This document shows, piece after piece, positions 1 to 7,180 of a DNA stretch of 64,000 bases. Made by a program: the position numbers and the translations under genes. This DNA comes from an uncultured Oscillospiraceae bacterium. Its GTDB lineage: Bacteria > Bacillota > Clostridia > Oscillospirales > Oscillospiraceae. Within the stretch, counting starts at the first letter, position 1, and every line of letters starts with the position of its first letter. The stretch is from assembly GCA_934597175.1 (NCBI GenBank), contig CAKTQR010000001.1, positions 62,001 to 126,000 of the forward strand, given 5' to 3'. The notes under the pieces are model-generated. The model saw nothing but the letters and a program-made list of their open reading frames with translations. It ran no database searches and was not told the origin of the DNA.

Positions 1-129
1 GACCACATCCGTTTTGAGCTTCGCCACATCGACAGCGCCGGTCGAGACGCACAAAATTGCGGCAGCGACCAGCAAAGCCGCATAGACGACCGTCCTTAAG
101 ATATTGCGCTTTGAACTATTCTCACCCAT
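1..129 (-). CDS. Partial gene: N-terminus of a membrane-anchored or secreted protein
   Basis: Only the first 43 codons are present; the gene runs off the left edge. The start is ATG at 129, preceded by a good SD (GGAGG, reverse complement of 136-140). A short basic stretch (SSKRN) is followed by an uninterrupted hydrophobic segment (residues about 11-31), typical of a signal peptide or single N-terminal membrane anchor, then a hydrophilic Asp/Lys stretch. A strong sigma-A promoter lies upstream. The function cannot be told from this fragment. Confidence 0.7.
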   Translation of the reverse strand, partial: MGENSSKRNILRTVVYAALLVAAAILCVSTGAVDVAKLKTDVV

Positions 130-171
130 AACGCACCTCCGTCAATCGGTTGAATTTGTTTATACAATTTG

Positions 172-200
172 ATTATAAAGCATGGAGCGGCAATGTTCAA
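172..200 (-). promoter_or_regulatory. Sigma-A promoter of the partial left-edge gene
   Basis: On the minus strand TTGAAC (195-200) and TATAAT (172-177) are separated by 17 bases, about 43 bases before the ATG at 129. The -10 is a perfect match and the spacing is ideal. Confidence 0.7.
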
Positions 201-393
201 CGCAAATATCAATAATTCGATGAGATTATTCATTATTCATCAGCGAAGCGACTTCATCATTAATTTTTCATTGAAAAATCCTACTTTGATAAATAATGAA
301 TATTGACCTTTTCACCATTCACTATTACTTATTACCTACCAAAAATCGGCCATTTTAGCTTAGTTAAGAGTGAAAAGTGAAGAGTGAAAAAGT
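200..393. repeat. AT-rich fold-back repeat region (MITE-like debris)
   Basis: This gene-free stretch is built of nested inverted repeats. ATTCATTATTCATC (227-240) faces GATAAATAATGAAT near 287-300, and TTTTCACCATTCACT near 310-324 faces GTGAAGAGTGAAAA near 377-390. A 22-base core at 229-250 recurs inverted at 28117-28138. No ORF with an SD is present. It resembles the small dispersed non-coding elements common in gut Clostridia; this is inference. Confidence 0.45.
229..250 (+). repeat. Dispersed repeat, copy 1 (TTCATTATTCAT-AGCGAAGCG core)
   Basis: This 22-mer matches the reverse complement of 28117-28138 at 21 of 22 positions. The match between two gaps about 28 kb apart points to a dispersed element rather than chance AT-richness, because it includes the GC-containing AGCGAAGCG motif. 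Confidence 0.5.
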
Positions 394-431
394 AAAAATC
401 GGCAAGCATCTTTCGATACTTGCCGATTTTT
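394..431 (-). terminator. Rho-independent terminator of tmRNA
   Basis: A 13-bp perfect stem (394-406 with 419-431) of the form AAAAATCGGCAAG / CTTGCCGATTTTT ends exactly at the 3' end of the tmRNA. The A and T tracts on both sides let it work in either direction. Confidence 0.8.
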
Positions 432-778
432 GGTGGAGATGAGGGGAGTTGAACCCCTGTCCGAAAACGCTTTAACAGAAACTTCTCCGAGCGCAGTCGG
501 TCATTTACATTCCCTTACCCCTGCGCAGGCCGACATGCTCAAGGGCTTGGTAGCTTCATTATGCATGGTGCGCTCAAAGCTTTGCGCACTCATGTTCACC
601 ACTAATCGACGCCCTGTCCCCGGCCGTGGTCCTCCGAGGCAGAACGCTCGCTAATTAAGCAGCGAGAAGAACAGTGTTATTGTTGTTCTTTAATTTATAA
701 GGTGCCCATTTTAAAGATGGTAGGCGCATCTGCTCGCTATTCCTGCCTCCACATCCCCGTCGAAACCGGTACATCCCC
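431..778 (-). ncRNA. ssrA: tmRNA (transfer-messenger RNA)
   Basis: The tmRNA tags and releases stalled ribosomes together with SmpB. Read on the minus strand, the 5' end GGGGATGTACCGGTTTCGAC pairs with the 3' end CATCTCC before ACCA (7 bp, one G-U). The T arm GGGGTTCAACTCCCC is intact and CCA is encoded. The internal tag frame ends ...NNNNTVLLAA followed by TAA, the usual hydrophobic-Ala-Ala proteolysis tag; the exact resume codon (probably the AAG before the Asn run) is not certain. The length of about 348 nt is normal. It lies downstream of smpB and ppi on the same strand and is followed at once by a terminator. Confidence 0.97.
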
Positions 779-881
779 ATTTTCAATACGCTTTTAGGAT
801 TTGTCTTAATCGTTACTGCTATAGCCCGACCGGTGACATTGTGCTAATCGGGGTGCGGCAATCAACTAATTGGGGCTATGC

Positions 882-907
882 TTGGGTGCGGCTTCCGCCG
901 CACCCAA
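882..907. terminator. Strong GC-rich hairpin between ppi and ssrA
   Basis: A perfect 11-bp stem (TTGGGTGCGGC 882-892, GCCGCACCCAA 897-907) carries a TTCC loop. It lacks a U-tract on either strand, so it may be an mRNA 3' stabiliser or processing site between the ppi message and tmRNA rather than a classical terminator. Confidence 0.4.
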
Positions 908-920
908 CATTATCAGCTTA

Positions 921-1439
921 TTATGCCTTTATGGGCTCGGGATAGTCAACGCCGAAGGTGTCAACAGTGACCTTCTTCATTGCCTGTCTGTGGATGGGCT
1001 TATCGTTGCGGCCGGTCATGCAATTTGCTATCTTGTCGACATTCTCCATGCCCTCGATGACCTTGCCGAAGGCTGCATACTGACCGTCAAGGTGCGGTGC
1101 ATCCTCATGCATGATGAAAAACTGGCTGCCGGCGGAGTTGGGCGCCATGGAGCGAGCCATGCTCAGCACGCCTCTGGTGTGCTTAAGGTCGTTCTGCACG
1201 CCGTTCATTCTGAACTCGCCCTTGATGCTGTAGCCCGGGCCGCCGATGCCGATGCCCTGGGGGTCGCCGCCCTGGATCATAAAGCCTCTGATGACACGGT
1301 GGAAGATAATACCGTCATAGAACTTATCCTTTACAAGTGAAATGAAATTATTAACGGTGTTGGGAGCTACCTCGGGGTACAGCTCCGCCTTGATGATATC
1401 GCCGTTTTCCATTTCGATGGTCACGATAGGATTGCTCAT
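921..1439 (-). CDS. Peptidyl-prolyl cis-trans isomerase, cyclophilin type
   Basis: A 172-residue single-domain cyclophilin that catalyses proline isomerisation in folding proteins. The signature is clear: FHRVIRGFMIQGGDP (about residues 47-61), then SAGSQFFIM and the HLDGQYAAFGKVIEGM block. There is no signal peptide, so it is cytoplasmic. The ATG overlaps the smpB stop as TAATG, which implies translational coupling and co-transcription. Length and motifs fit PpiB-like enzymes of Firmicutes. Confidence 0.93.
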   Translation of the reverse strand: MSNPIVTIEMENGDIIKAELYPEVAPNTVNNFISLVKDKFYDGIIFHRVIRGFMIQGGDPQGIGIGGPGYSIKGEFRMNGVQNDLKHTRGVLSMARSMAPNSAGSQFFIMHEDAPHLDGQYAAFGKVIEGMENVDKIANCMTGRNDKPIHRQAMKKVTVDTFGVDYPEPIKA

Positions 1440-1903
1440 TAGTTTCTCTCCTTCATTGTTCTTTCAATGTCTCGTATCGCTTCACGCTTAGCGTCGTCAT
1501 TGCGCTTATCGTAAAGCTTTTTGCCCTTGCACAGCCCGAGCTCGACCTTTGCCCTGCTGTCCTTAAAATACATCGACAGCGGGATGAGCGCAACACCGTC
1601 CTGCATGATGCGGGCGTTGAGCTTCATAATCTCACGCTTGTGCATAAGCAGTCTGCGGGGTCTGACAGGGTCTTTGTTGAAGATATTGCCCTTTTCGTAG
1701 GGACTTATATGCAGCGAACGGATGAAGATCTCGCCGTTTTTTATGGTGCAGTACGAGTCTTTCATATTGACCGTGCCCGCTCTTAATGACTTGACCTCCG
1801 TGCCGGCGAGCTCTATGCCCGCTTCAAAGCGCTCGAGCACGAAATAATCGTGAAACGCCTTGCGGTTTGCCGCTATCTGCTTTACGCCCGTCTGCTTCGG
1901 CAT
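1439..1903 (-). CDS. smpB: SsrA-binding protein SmpB
   Basis: SmpB (154 aa) binds tmRNA and delivers it to stalled ribosomes. Typical motifs are NRKAFHDYF at the start, GIELAGTEVKSLRAG, the SLHISPYE block and a basic C-terminus (KGKKLYDKR, ERTMKERN). An upstream in-frame ATG at 1924 is rejected: GGGAGGTGAG sits directly before the ATG at 1903, and families start MPKQ/MxKxx. It is first in a unit with ppi, and its RNA partner lies just downstream on the same strand. Confidence 0.96.
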   Translation of the reverse strand: MPKQTGVKQIAANRKAFHDYFVLERFEAGIELAGTEVKSLRAGTVNMKDSYCTIKNGEIFIRSLHISPYEKGNIFNKDPVRPRRLLMHKREIMKLNARIMQDGVALIPLSMYFKDSRAKVELGLCKGKKLYDKRNDDAKREAIRDIERTMKERN

Positions 1904-1928
1904 AAGCTCACCTCCCTTTCGCAATACG

Positions 1929-1937
1929 ATTATAACA
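1929..1937 (-). promoter_or_regulatory. Extended -10 promoter of smpB
   Basis: On the minus strand TGTTATAAT (TATAAT at 1929-1934 plus the TGn extension) lies about 25 bases before the smpB start. No good -35 hexamer is visible at 17 bases, consistent with an extended -10 promoter. Confidence 0.5.
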
Positions 1938-1972
1938 TACTATTGCAAGTAATAAAAGAATATTGTGTAAAA

Positions 1973-3565
1973 TCAGTCCTTATTAAACTCACGGAGGATA
2001 AGACCCTCGTTTTTGTTCAGCGCCCAGTTGACGCACCATTCGGAGGTGAACAGGAGAAGGTTATTGCCCTTGAAGTCCTGCACCCATTTGGTGTCGCTCG
2101 TGAGGTTCAGATCATTGGGGTTTAAGCCCTCGTTATCGATCCAGCGGACGACCTCGAACGGCAGGCTACGGCGGCGGACATCAACGCCGTACTCGTTTTT
2201 GAGCCTGTACTCCAGAACCTCTAATTGCAGAACGCCGACGACGCCGACGATTATCTCCTCAACGCCGGTATACGGCTCGTGGAATATCTGTATCGCACCC
2301 TCCTGCGCTATCTGCATGATGCCCTTTTCAAACTGCTTGCGCTTCATTGTATCGATACGCTCAACGGCGGCGAATATCTCGGGCGCAAAGGTCGGGATGC
2401 CCTCAAACTCCACCTTCATAGTCTTGTCGCATATCGTGTCGCCTATAGAGAAGATGCCGGGGTCGAACACGCCGATGATATCGCCGGCATATGCCTCGTT
2501 TATGATGGCACGCTCGGACGCCATAAGCTGCTGCGGCTGTGCAAGTCTTATCGCTTTACCGCCCTGCACATGGTAATATTCCTTATCTCGCTCAAACTTG
2601 CCCGAGCAGATGCGCATGAATGCTATTCTGTCACGGTGCGCCTTGTTCATGTTCGCCTGAATTTTGAACACGAATGCGGAGAACTTCTCGTTAAACGGGT
2701 CAACTATCTCGTCGCCCGCTATCCTCGGCAGCGGCGGCATAGTCATTTTAAGGAAGCTTTCCAAAAACGGCTCGATGCCGAAGTTATTAAGAGCCGAGCC
2801 GAAGAACACGGGACTGAGCTTACCCCGGCGCACCTGCTCGATATCAAACTCATAGCCTGCGCCGTCAAGAAGCTCGATATCGTCCGACAGCGTCTCACGA
2901 AGCCGAGGGCCGATGAGCTCATCGAGCTTTTCCGTTTCGTCGAGGGTGCACTCTATCGCCTTAATTTTGTTCTGACCACGGTGGAACTCGTTGAATGCGA
3001 GTATCTCACGCTTTTCACGGTCGTAAACGCCCTTGAAGTCGATGCCGCAGCCGATGGGCCAGTTCATCGGGTAAGTGCCGATGCCGAACTCATTTTCAAG
3101 CTCCTCCATGAGGTCGTATGGACTGCGAGCCTCACGGTCGAGCTTATTAATAAATGTAAAGATGGGGATATTGCGCATTGCGCATATCTTAAAGAGCTTT
3201 CTCGTCTGCGGCTCGATGCCCTTTGCGGCGTCGATGACCATGACCGCCGAGTCTGCCGCCATGAGGGTGCGGTAGGTATCCTCGGAAAAGTCCTGGTGGC
3301 CGGGGGTGTCGAGGATATTTATGCAATAACCCTCATACTCAAACTGCATGACCGACGAGCTTATGGATATACCACGCTGCTTTTCAAGCTCCATCCAGTC
3401 GGACACGGCGTGCCTTGCGGTGGCCTTGCCCTTGACAGAGCCGGCTAGCTGTATCGCTCCGCCGTAAAGCAGGAGCTTTTCGGTTAGCGTTGTTTTACCG
3501 GCGTCGGGGTGCGAGATTATCGCAAATGTACGGCGACGCTCGATCTGCTTTTGCATTTCAGACAT
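1973..3565 (-). CDS. prfC: Peptide chain release factor 3 (GTPase)
   Basis: RF3 recycles RF1/RF2 from the ribosome after termination. The 530-residue protein has all G-motifs: HPDAGKTTLTE (P-loop, about 19-29), RGISISSSV (G2), DTPGHQDF (86-93) and NKLDRE (140-145), followed by domain II and the RF3-specific C-terminus (VEEIIVGVVGVLQLEVLEYRL). The ATG at 3565 has an SD (GGAGAGAAG). Length equals E. coli and Gram-positive RF3. It neighbours smpB/ssrA, so three ribosome termination/rescue functions cluster here. Confidence 0.96.
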   Translation of the reverse strand: MSEMQKQIERRRTFAIISHPDAGKTTLTEKLLLYGGAIQLAGSVKGKATARHAVSDWMELEKQRGISISSSVMQFEYEGYCINILDTPGHQDFSEDTYRTLMAADSAVMVIDAAKGIEPQTRKLFKICAMRNIPIFTFINKLDREARSPYDLMEELENEFGIGTYPMNWPIGCGIDFKGVYDREKREILAFNEFHRGQNKIKAIECTLDETEKLDELIGPRLRETLSDDIELLDGAGYEFDIEQVRRGKLSPVFFGSALNNFGIEPFLESFLKMTMPPLPRIAGDEIVDPFNEKFSAFVFKIQANMNKAHRDRIAFMRICSGKFERDKEYYHVQGGKAIRLAQPQQLMASERAIINEAYAGDIIGVFDPGIFSIGDTICDKTMKVEFEGIPTFAPEIFAAVERIDTMKRKQFEKGIMQIAQEGAIQIFHEPYTGVEEIIVGVVGVLQLEVLEYRLKNEYGVDVRRRSLPFEVVRWIDNEGLNPNDLNLTSDTKWVQDFKGNNLLLFTSEWCVNWALNKNEGLILREFNKD

Positions 3566-3658
3566 ATATGCTTCTCTCCGTAATCAATTTCACAAATTGG
3601 TATGATATCATAATAATGCCCGAAAATCAAAGCATTTTTATCAAAAATCGGGCTTTTA

Positions 3659-3687
3659 TTGACAATAATTATATGTTATGCTGTATA
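3659..3687 (+). promoter_or_regulatory. Probable promoter of the Old Yellow Enzyme gene
   Basis: TTGACA (3659-3664, perfect -35) is followed 17 bases later by TGTATA (3682-3687), 26 bases before the ATG at 3713. Confidence 0.6.
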
Positions 3688-3712
3688 TATCATCAAAAAG
3701 GGGTTACTAGAC

Positions 3713-4924
3713 ATGAATTTTGCGATAGATCCGTTTGCGCCGTTTGAGTTTTGCGGCGTTAAAATGCCCTGCCGCATAGTGCGCTCGGCAACACACGAGG
3801 GCATGGCGGACGAAAACGGCGTGCCGACCGAGAAGCTTGCCAAGCTTTACGAGCGTCTTGCCAAGGGCGGCGTTGGGCTCATAATCACAGGCTACATGGG
3901 TATATCTCAGCAGGGCAAGTGCCCGCTTTACAACATGACGATGATAAACTCCGATGAGCTTATCCCCGCTTGGTGGGAGATAACGGACCGTGTCCATGCG
4001 CACGGAACGCCCATTTTTGCGCAGATCGCGCACTCCGGCAGGCAGACGAGGAAAAAGGTCACCGGCGAAAGGACGGTCGCCCCGTCACGCATCCGTGACT
4101 TTCTCTATTGCGAGGATGTACCGCATAAGCTGAGCGATAAGGAGATACACAAGATATGCGACGACTTTGCCGAGGCAGCGCTCAGGGCGAAGAAAGCAGG
4201 CTTTGACGGCGTGCAGCTGCACTGTGCGCACGGCTATCTGCTGCACGAATTTTTGTCCCCGCACACGAACAAGCGCCGTGACAAGTGGGGCGGCAGCGTA
4301 GAAAACCGCTTCCGCATAGTCGGCGAGATCGTCGAGAAAACACGCTCACTCTGCGGAGAATTCCCGATAATCGTGAAGATGAGTGCATCGGAGCGAAACT
4401 GCGACGGGCTCAAGCCCGAGATGGCGGTCGAGACAGCAAAGCTTATGGAAAAATGCGGCGTTGACGGCATTGAGGTCTCCTGCGGAAGAGCGAGCGAGGG
4501 CTTCAACATGTCAAGAGGCGGCTTCCCCTACCCTATCATGTGCACGGATAATTTCCGCTTTGAATCGCTGCCGAAAGCGACTTGGCCGCTGCTCAAGCCT
4601 TTTATGAAGCTCATGTTCAAAAGTCCGCAGCCGCTTTTTAACTACAATGTCGACGCTGCGGGTATGATAAAGGATGCCGTGAGCATCCCCGTGATGGTCT
4701 GCGGCGGCATACGCACGACGGTGGATATTGCCCGGATACTAAACAGCGGCAAGGCTGATCTGGTTTCCATGTCAAGGCCGTTTATCTTAGAGTCCAATCT
4801 CGTAAACCAGCTTAAAGGCGGCGAGCAGACGGCGGCACGCTGCATAAACTGCAACTTCTGCCTCATGGGCGCAGAGCAAAGGACGCTGCGCTGCTACTAC
4901 GGCAAGCTGCCGGAAAACAGATAA
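3713..4924 (+). CDS. NADH:flavin oxidoreductase, Old Yellow Enzyme family
   Basis: A 403-aa FMN-dependent TIM barrel of the OYE/BaiH/2,4-dienoyl-CoA reductase superfamily, which reduces activated C=C bonds. Motifs include AQIAHSGRQ, the signature DGVQLHCAHGYLLHEFLSP with RRDKWGGSVENR, and FMN-phosphate segments VMVCGGIR and DLVSMSRPFI. A C-terminal Cys cluster CINCNFC plus a Cys eleven residues on resembles the 4Fe-4S site of BaiH-type enzymes, but the long FAD/NADH-binding half of those proteins is absent. The start is ATG at 3713 (AAGGGG SD), not the upstream TTG. The substrate is unknown. Confidence 0.88.
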   Translation: MNFAIDPFAPFEFCGVKMPCRIVRSATHEGMADENGVPTEKLAKLYERLAKGGVGLIITGYMGISQQGKCPLYNMTMINSDELIPAWWEITDRVHAHGTPIFAQIAHSGRQTRKKVTGERTVAPSRIRDFLYCEDVPHKLSDKEIHKICDDFAEAALRAKKAGFDGVQLHCAHGYLLHEFLSPHTNKRRDKWGGSVENRFRIVGEIVEKTRSLCGEFPIIVKMSASERNCDGLKPEMAVETAKLMEKCGVDGIEVSCGRASEGFNMSRGGFPYPIMCTDNFRFESLPKATWPLLKPFMKLMFKSPQPLFNYNVDAAGMIKDAVSIPVMVCGGIRTTVDIARILNSGKADLVSMSRPFILESNLVNQLKGGEQTAARCINCNFCLMGAEQRTLRCYYGKLPENR

Positions 4925-4930
4925 GCATGA

Positions 4931-4962
4931 AAAACTGACGGTATCTCTACCGTCAGTTTTTT
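4931..4962. terminator. Bidirectional terminator between convergent genes
   Basis: The perfect stem ACTGACGGTA/TACCGTCAGT (4934-4943, 4948-4957) with a TCTC loop is flanked by A4 and T6. It serves the OYE gene and the convergent rseC-like gene. Confidence 0.85.
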
Positions 4963-5381
4963 CAGTCCTGGTCGTATATAACGCTGACTATCTTTGTCGG
5001 CGTGGGGTCTGCCGCATGGCGCTTTTTGCTCACGACAATGGCAATGACAACGCCGAGGACCGCTCCGATGAACGCCGCCAAAATGCACATGCCTTCGGTG
5101 AGCGACAGCAATGCACCGATGCCGTAGCCGACGAAAAGCAGGATTATCGGCAGGATGTATATCGCAAGTGCACCCTTTACAACACCGACGGTGGGCGTTT
5201 CTATCATGACATGCTGGCCACGGTGCGCATCGATGGGGTTTTGCACAACCGATTTCATGAGATTATCGTACTTGCAGCCGTCACATTCACTGCAGTCGCC
5301 GCCGCAGATGCCGAGCCGCTCAACGACGACCTCGGCAAGTCCGTCGTCCCTTATCTTCGTGATTATCGCTTCCTGAAGCAT
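4962..5381 (-). CDS. RseC/MucC-family membrane protein (SoxR-reducing system type)
   Basis: A 139-residue protein with an N-terminal cytoplasmic segment carrying a Cys cluster (GICGGDCSECDGC, about residues 23-35) and two transmembrane helices (about 72-92 and 97-117), ending in a basic/polar tail. This is the RseC/MucC architecture. In proteobacteria the family works in redox or envelope-stress signalling and reduces SoxR; in Clostridia its role is unclear. It stands alone, convergent with the OYE gene. Confidence 0.8.
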   Translation of the reverse strand: MLQEAIITKIRDDGLAEVVVERLGICGGDCSECDGCKYDNLMKSVVQNPIDAHRGQHVMIETPTVGVVKGALAIYILPIILLFVGYGIGALLSLTEGMCILAAFIGAVLGVVIAIVVSKKRHAADPTPTKIVSVIYDQD

Positions 5382-5430
5382 TTTACCTTCCCCGTTTCAC
5401 TTTTTTTCTCATTATACACGCTCATTCGCC

Positions 5431-5459
5431 TTGCCGCAAGCCCCCGATTATGCTACAAT
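5431..5459 (+). promoter_or_regulatory. Promoter of the hydrogenase-like sensor operon
   Basis: TTGCCG (5431-5436) and TACAAT (5454-5459) are spaced by 17 bases, 32 bases before the start codon at 5492. Confidence 0.6.
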
Positions 5460-5491
5460 GAGGCTGAACATATTATGGGAGGTCGGTCACC

Positions 5492-7180
5492 ATGCCAAGT
5501 GTTCTCAACCTAAAGAAATCAAACTGCAAAAACTGTCACAGATGTATTAGAAAATGCCCCGTCAAGTCCATCCGCTTTTCCGGTCACCAGGCACATATCG
5601 TAAGTGACCAGTGCATCCTCTGCGGTCAATGCTTTGTTGTATGTCCGCAGGAGGCAAAGGAGGTAGTCGACGACCGCGGCACGGTGCGTGCGCTTATCGA
5701 CAGCGGTGCGCCCGTTATCGCAAGCGTTTCGCCGTCGTTTTTCGCCGTGTGGGATAACTGCGGCATAAACTCTATCCGCAAAGCCTTGAAAACGCTCGGC
5801 TTTACCGATGCCGAGGAGGCTGCCATAGGCGCAACGATAGTCAAGCGTGAGTATGAGCGCCAGATAAGAGAGGGTGCGCAGGATATCATCATATCCTCGT
5901 CCTGCCACTCGGTGAATCTGCTTGTGGAAAAGCATTTTCCGGAGCTGCGCAAGTTCCTGTCCCCCACCGTGTCGCCCATGGTGGCGCACGCAATGGACAT
6001 CAAGCGCCGCATCCCCGACGCCAAGGTCGTGTTCATCGGCCCGTGCGTTGCGAAGAAGGACGAATATGTCGACACATGCGTTGACGCCGTTTTGACCTTT
6101 GAGGAGTTTGACCAGATGCTGCACTCCAAGGGCATTGAGGTCGAGCCGGAGTTCGGCGAAAGCTTCAAGGGCAGAGCCACAGGTTTTTCTGTTGCAGGCG
6201 GCATAACCAGCAGCATGGATATGCCCGACACGGGCTACTTCACCATAACCATCGACGGCACGAAAAACTGCTTAAACGCCCTGCGTGATATAAGAAACGG
6301 CAAAATTGACAAGTGCTTTGTCGAAATGTGCGCCTGCGCAGGCGGCTGCATCGACGGGCCTATCATGGAAAAATACATAAACTCGCCCGTTCGCCACATC
6401 TGCTCGGTCTTGAAGCATGTCGGCAAGGAGGACTTCCCCGTTGAGCAGCCCAGTCCCGAGAGCCTGCACAAGGAGCACATCGGCACACCGCTCAATCTGC
6501 CGACGCCCAGCGACAAGGAGATCCGTGAGATACTTGCAAGGATAGGCAAGCCTAATCCATCAGATGAATTAAACTGCGGCTCGTGCGGCTATGATTCCTG
6601 CCGTGACAAGGCTATCGCCATTTACAGAGGCACGGCAGATTACAGCATGTGCCTGCCGTTTATCATGGACAGGTCCGAGCGCATAAACAACAAGGTGCTC
6701 AACAACATGCCCAGCGGTCTTATCGTCGTCAACGAGGATCTCGAGGTGCAGCAGATAAACCGCTCCGCCCTTGCGCTTTTGAATATCAGCCACGAGTCGG
6801 ACATCCTGGGCGACTGCGTTGTGCGCATACTTGACACCGCACCGTTCTTTACGGCTCTCGAAACCGGCAAATCCGTCAAAAAGCTGCGCAGCTACTTCTC
6901 CGACTACGGCAGGTATTTTGAGCAGACCATCGTTTACGACCGCTCATCGAGGATACTCATCGACATTTTCAGCGATGTCACCGAGGAGGAGGAAGAAGCC
7001 GCCCGCAGCAAGGCCATTAGCCGCCAGACTGCGGAGATAACGAACAATGTCATCGAAAACCAGATGCGTATAGTACAGGAAATTGCATCCTTGCTCGGCG
7101 AAACGACCGCCGAGACGAAGATTGCTCTGACAAGGCTGAAGGAGTCACTGAGTCTGAATGATGATGATGAAGAAGAATAA
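5492..7180 (+). CDS. [FeFe]-hydrogenase-like sensor with PAS domain (group C3-like)
   Basis: A 562-aa multidomain redox protein. In order: two 4Fe-4S ferredoxin motifs (C12/15/18/22 and C41/44/47/51); an H-cluster domain (about 75-310) keeping all four cluster Cys, C138 in SSSCHS (L1), C185 with K189 in GPCVAKKDE (L2), C282 and C286 in EMCACAGGC (L3); a further FeS motif (C362, C365, C370, C387); a PAS domain (about 400-495); and a helical tail. The proton-relay Cys normally next to the L1 Cys is His139, arguing for sensing rather than fast H2 turnover. It overlaps a SpoIIE phosphatase gene, the arrangement described for phosphatase-linked sensory hydrogenases. The ligand (H2 or redox) is inferred. 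Confidence 0.85.
   Translation: MPSVLNLKKSNCKNCHRCIRKCPVKSIRFSGHQAHIVSDQCILCGQCFVVCPQEAKEVVDDRGTVRALIDSGAPVIASVSPSFFAVWDNCGINSIRKALKTLGFTDAEEAAIGATIVKREYERQIREGAQDIIISSSCHSVNLLVEKHFPELRKFLSPTVSPMVAHAMDIKRRIPDAKVVFIGPCVAKKDEYVDTCVDAVLTFEEFDQMLHSKGIEVEPEFGESFKGRATGFSVAGGITSSMDMPDTGYFTITIDGTKNCLNALRDIRNGKIDKCFVEMCACAGGCIDGPIMEKYINSPVRHICSVLKHVGKEDFPVEQPSPESLHKEHIGTPLNLPTPSDKEIREILARIGKPNPSDELNCGSCGYDSCRDKAIAIYRGTADYSMCLPFIMDRSERINNKVLNNMPSGLIVVNEDLEVQQINRSALALLNISHESDILGDCVVRILDTAPFFTALETGKSVKKLRSYFSDYGRYFEQTIVYDRSSRILIDIFSDVTEEEEEAARSKAISRQTAEITNNVIENQMRIVQEIASLLGETTAETKIALTRLKESLSLNDDDEEE

Noticed and set aside
430..654. 74-residue plus-strand ORF starting MVEMRGVEPLSE
   Set aside because: It lies antisense within tmRNA.
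2225..3448. 407-residue plus-strand ORF
   Set aside because: Antisense shadow of prfC.
3618..3653. Terminator hairpin GCCCGA/TCGGGC upstream of the OYE gene
   Set aside because: Only a six-bp stem with a loop of about 24 bases; too weak to list.
5492..7180. Ordinary catalytic [FeFe]-hydrogenase
   Set aside because: The proton-relay Cys is His, the motifs L1-L3 are divergent, and PAS and phosphatase linkage argue for signalling.
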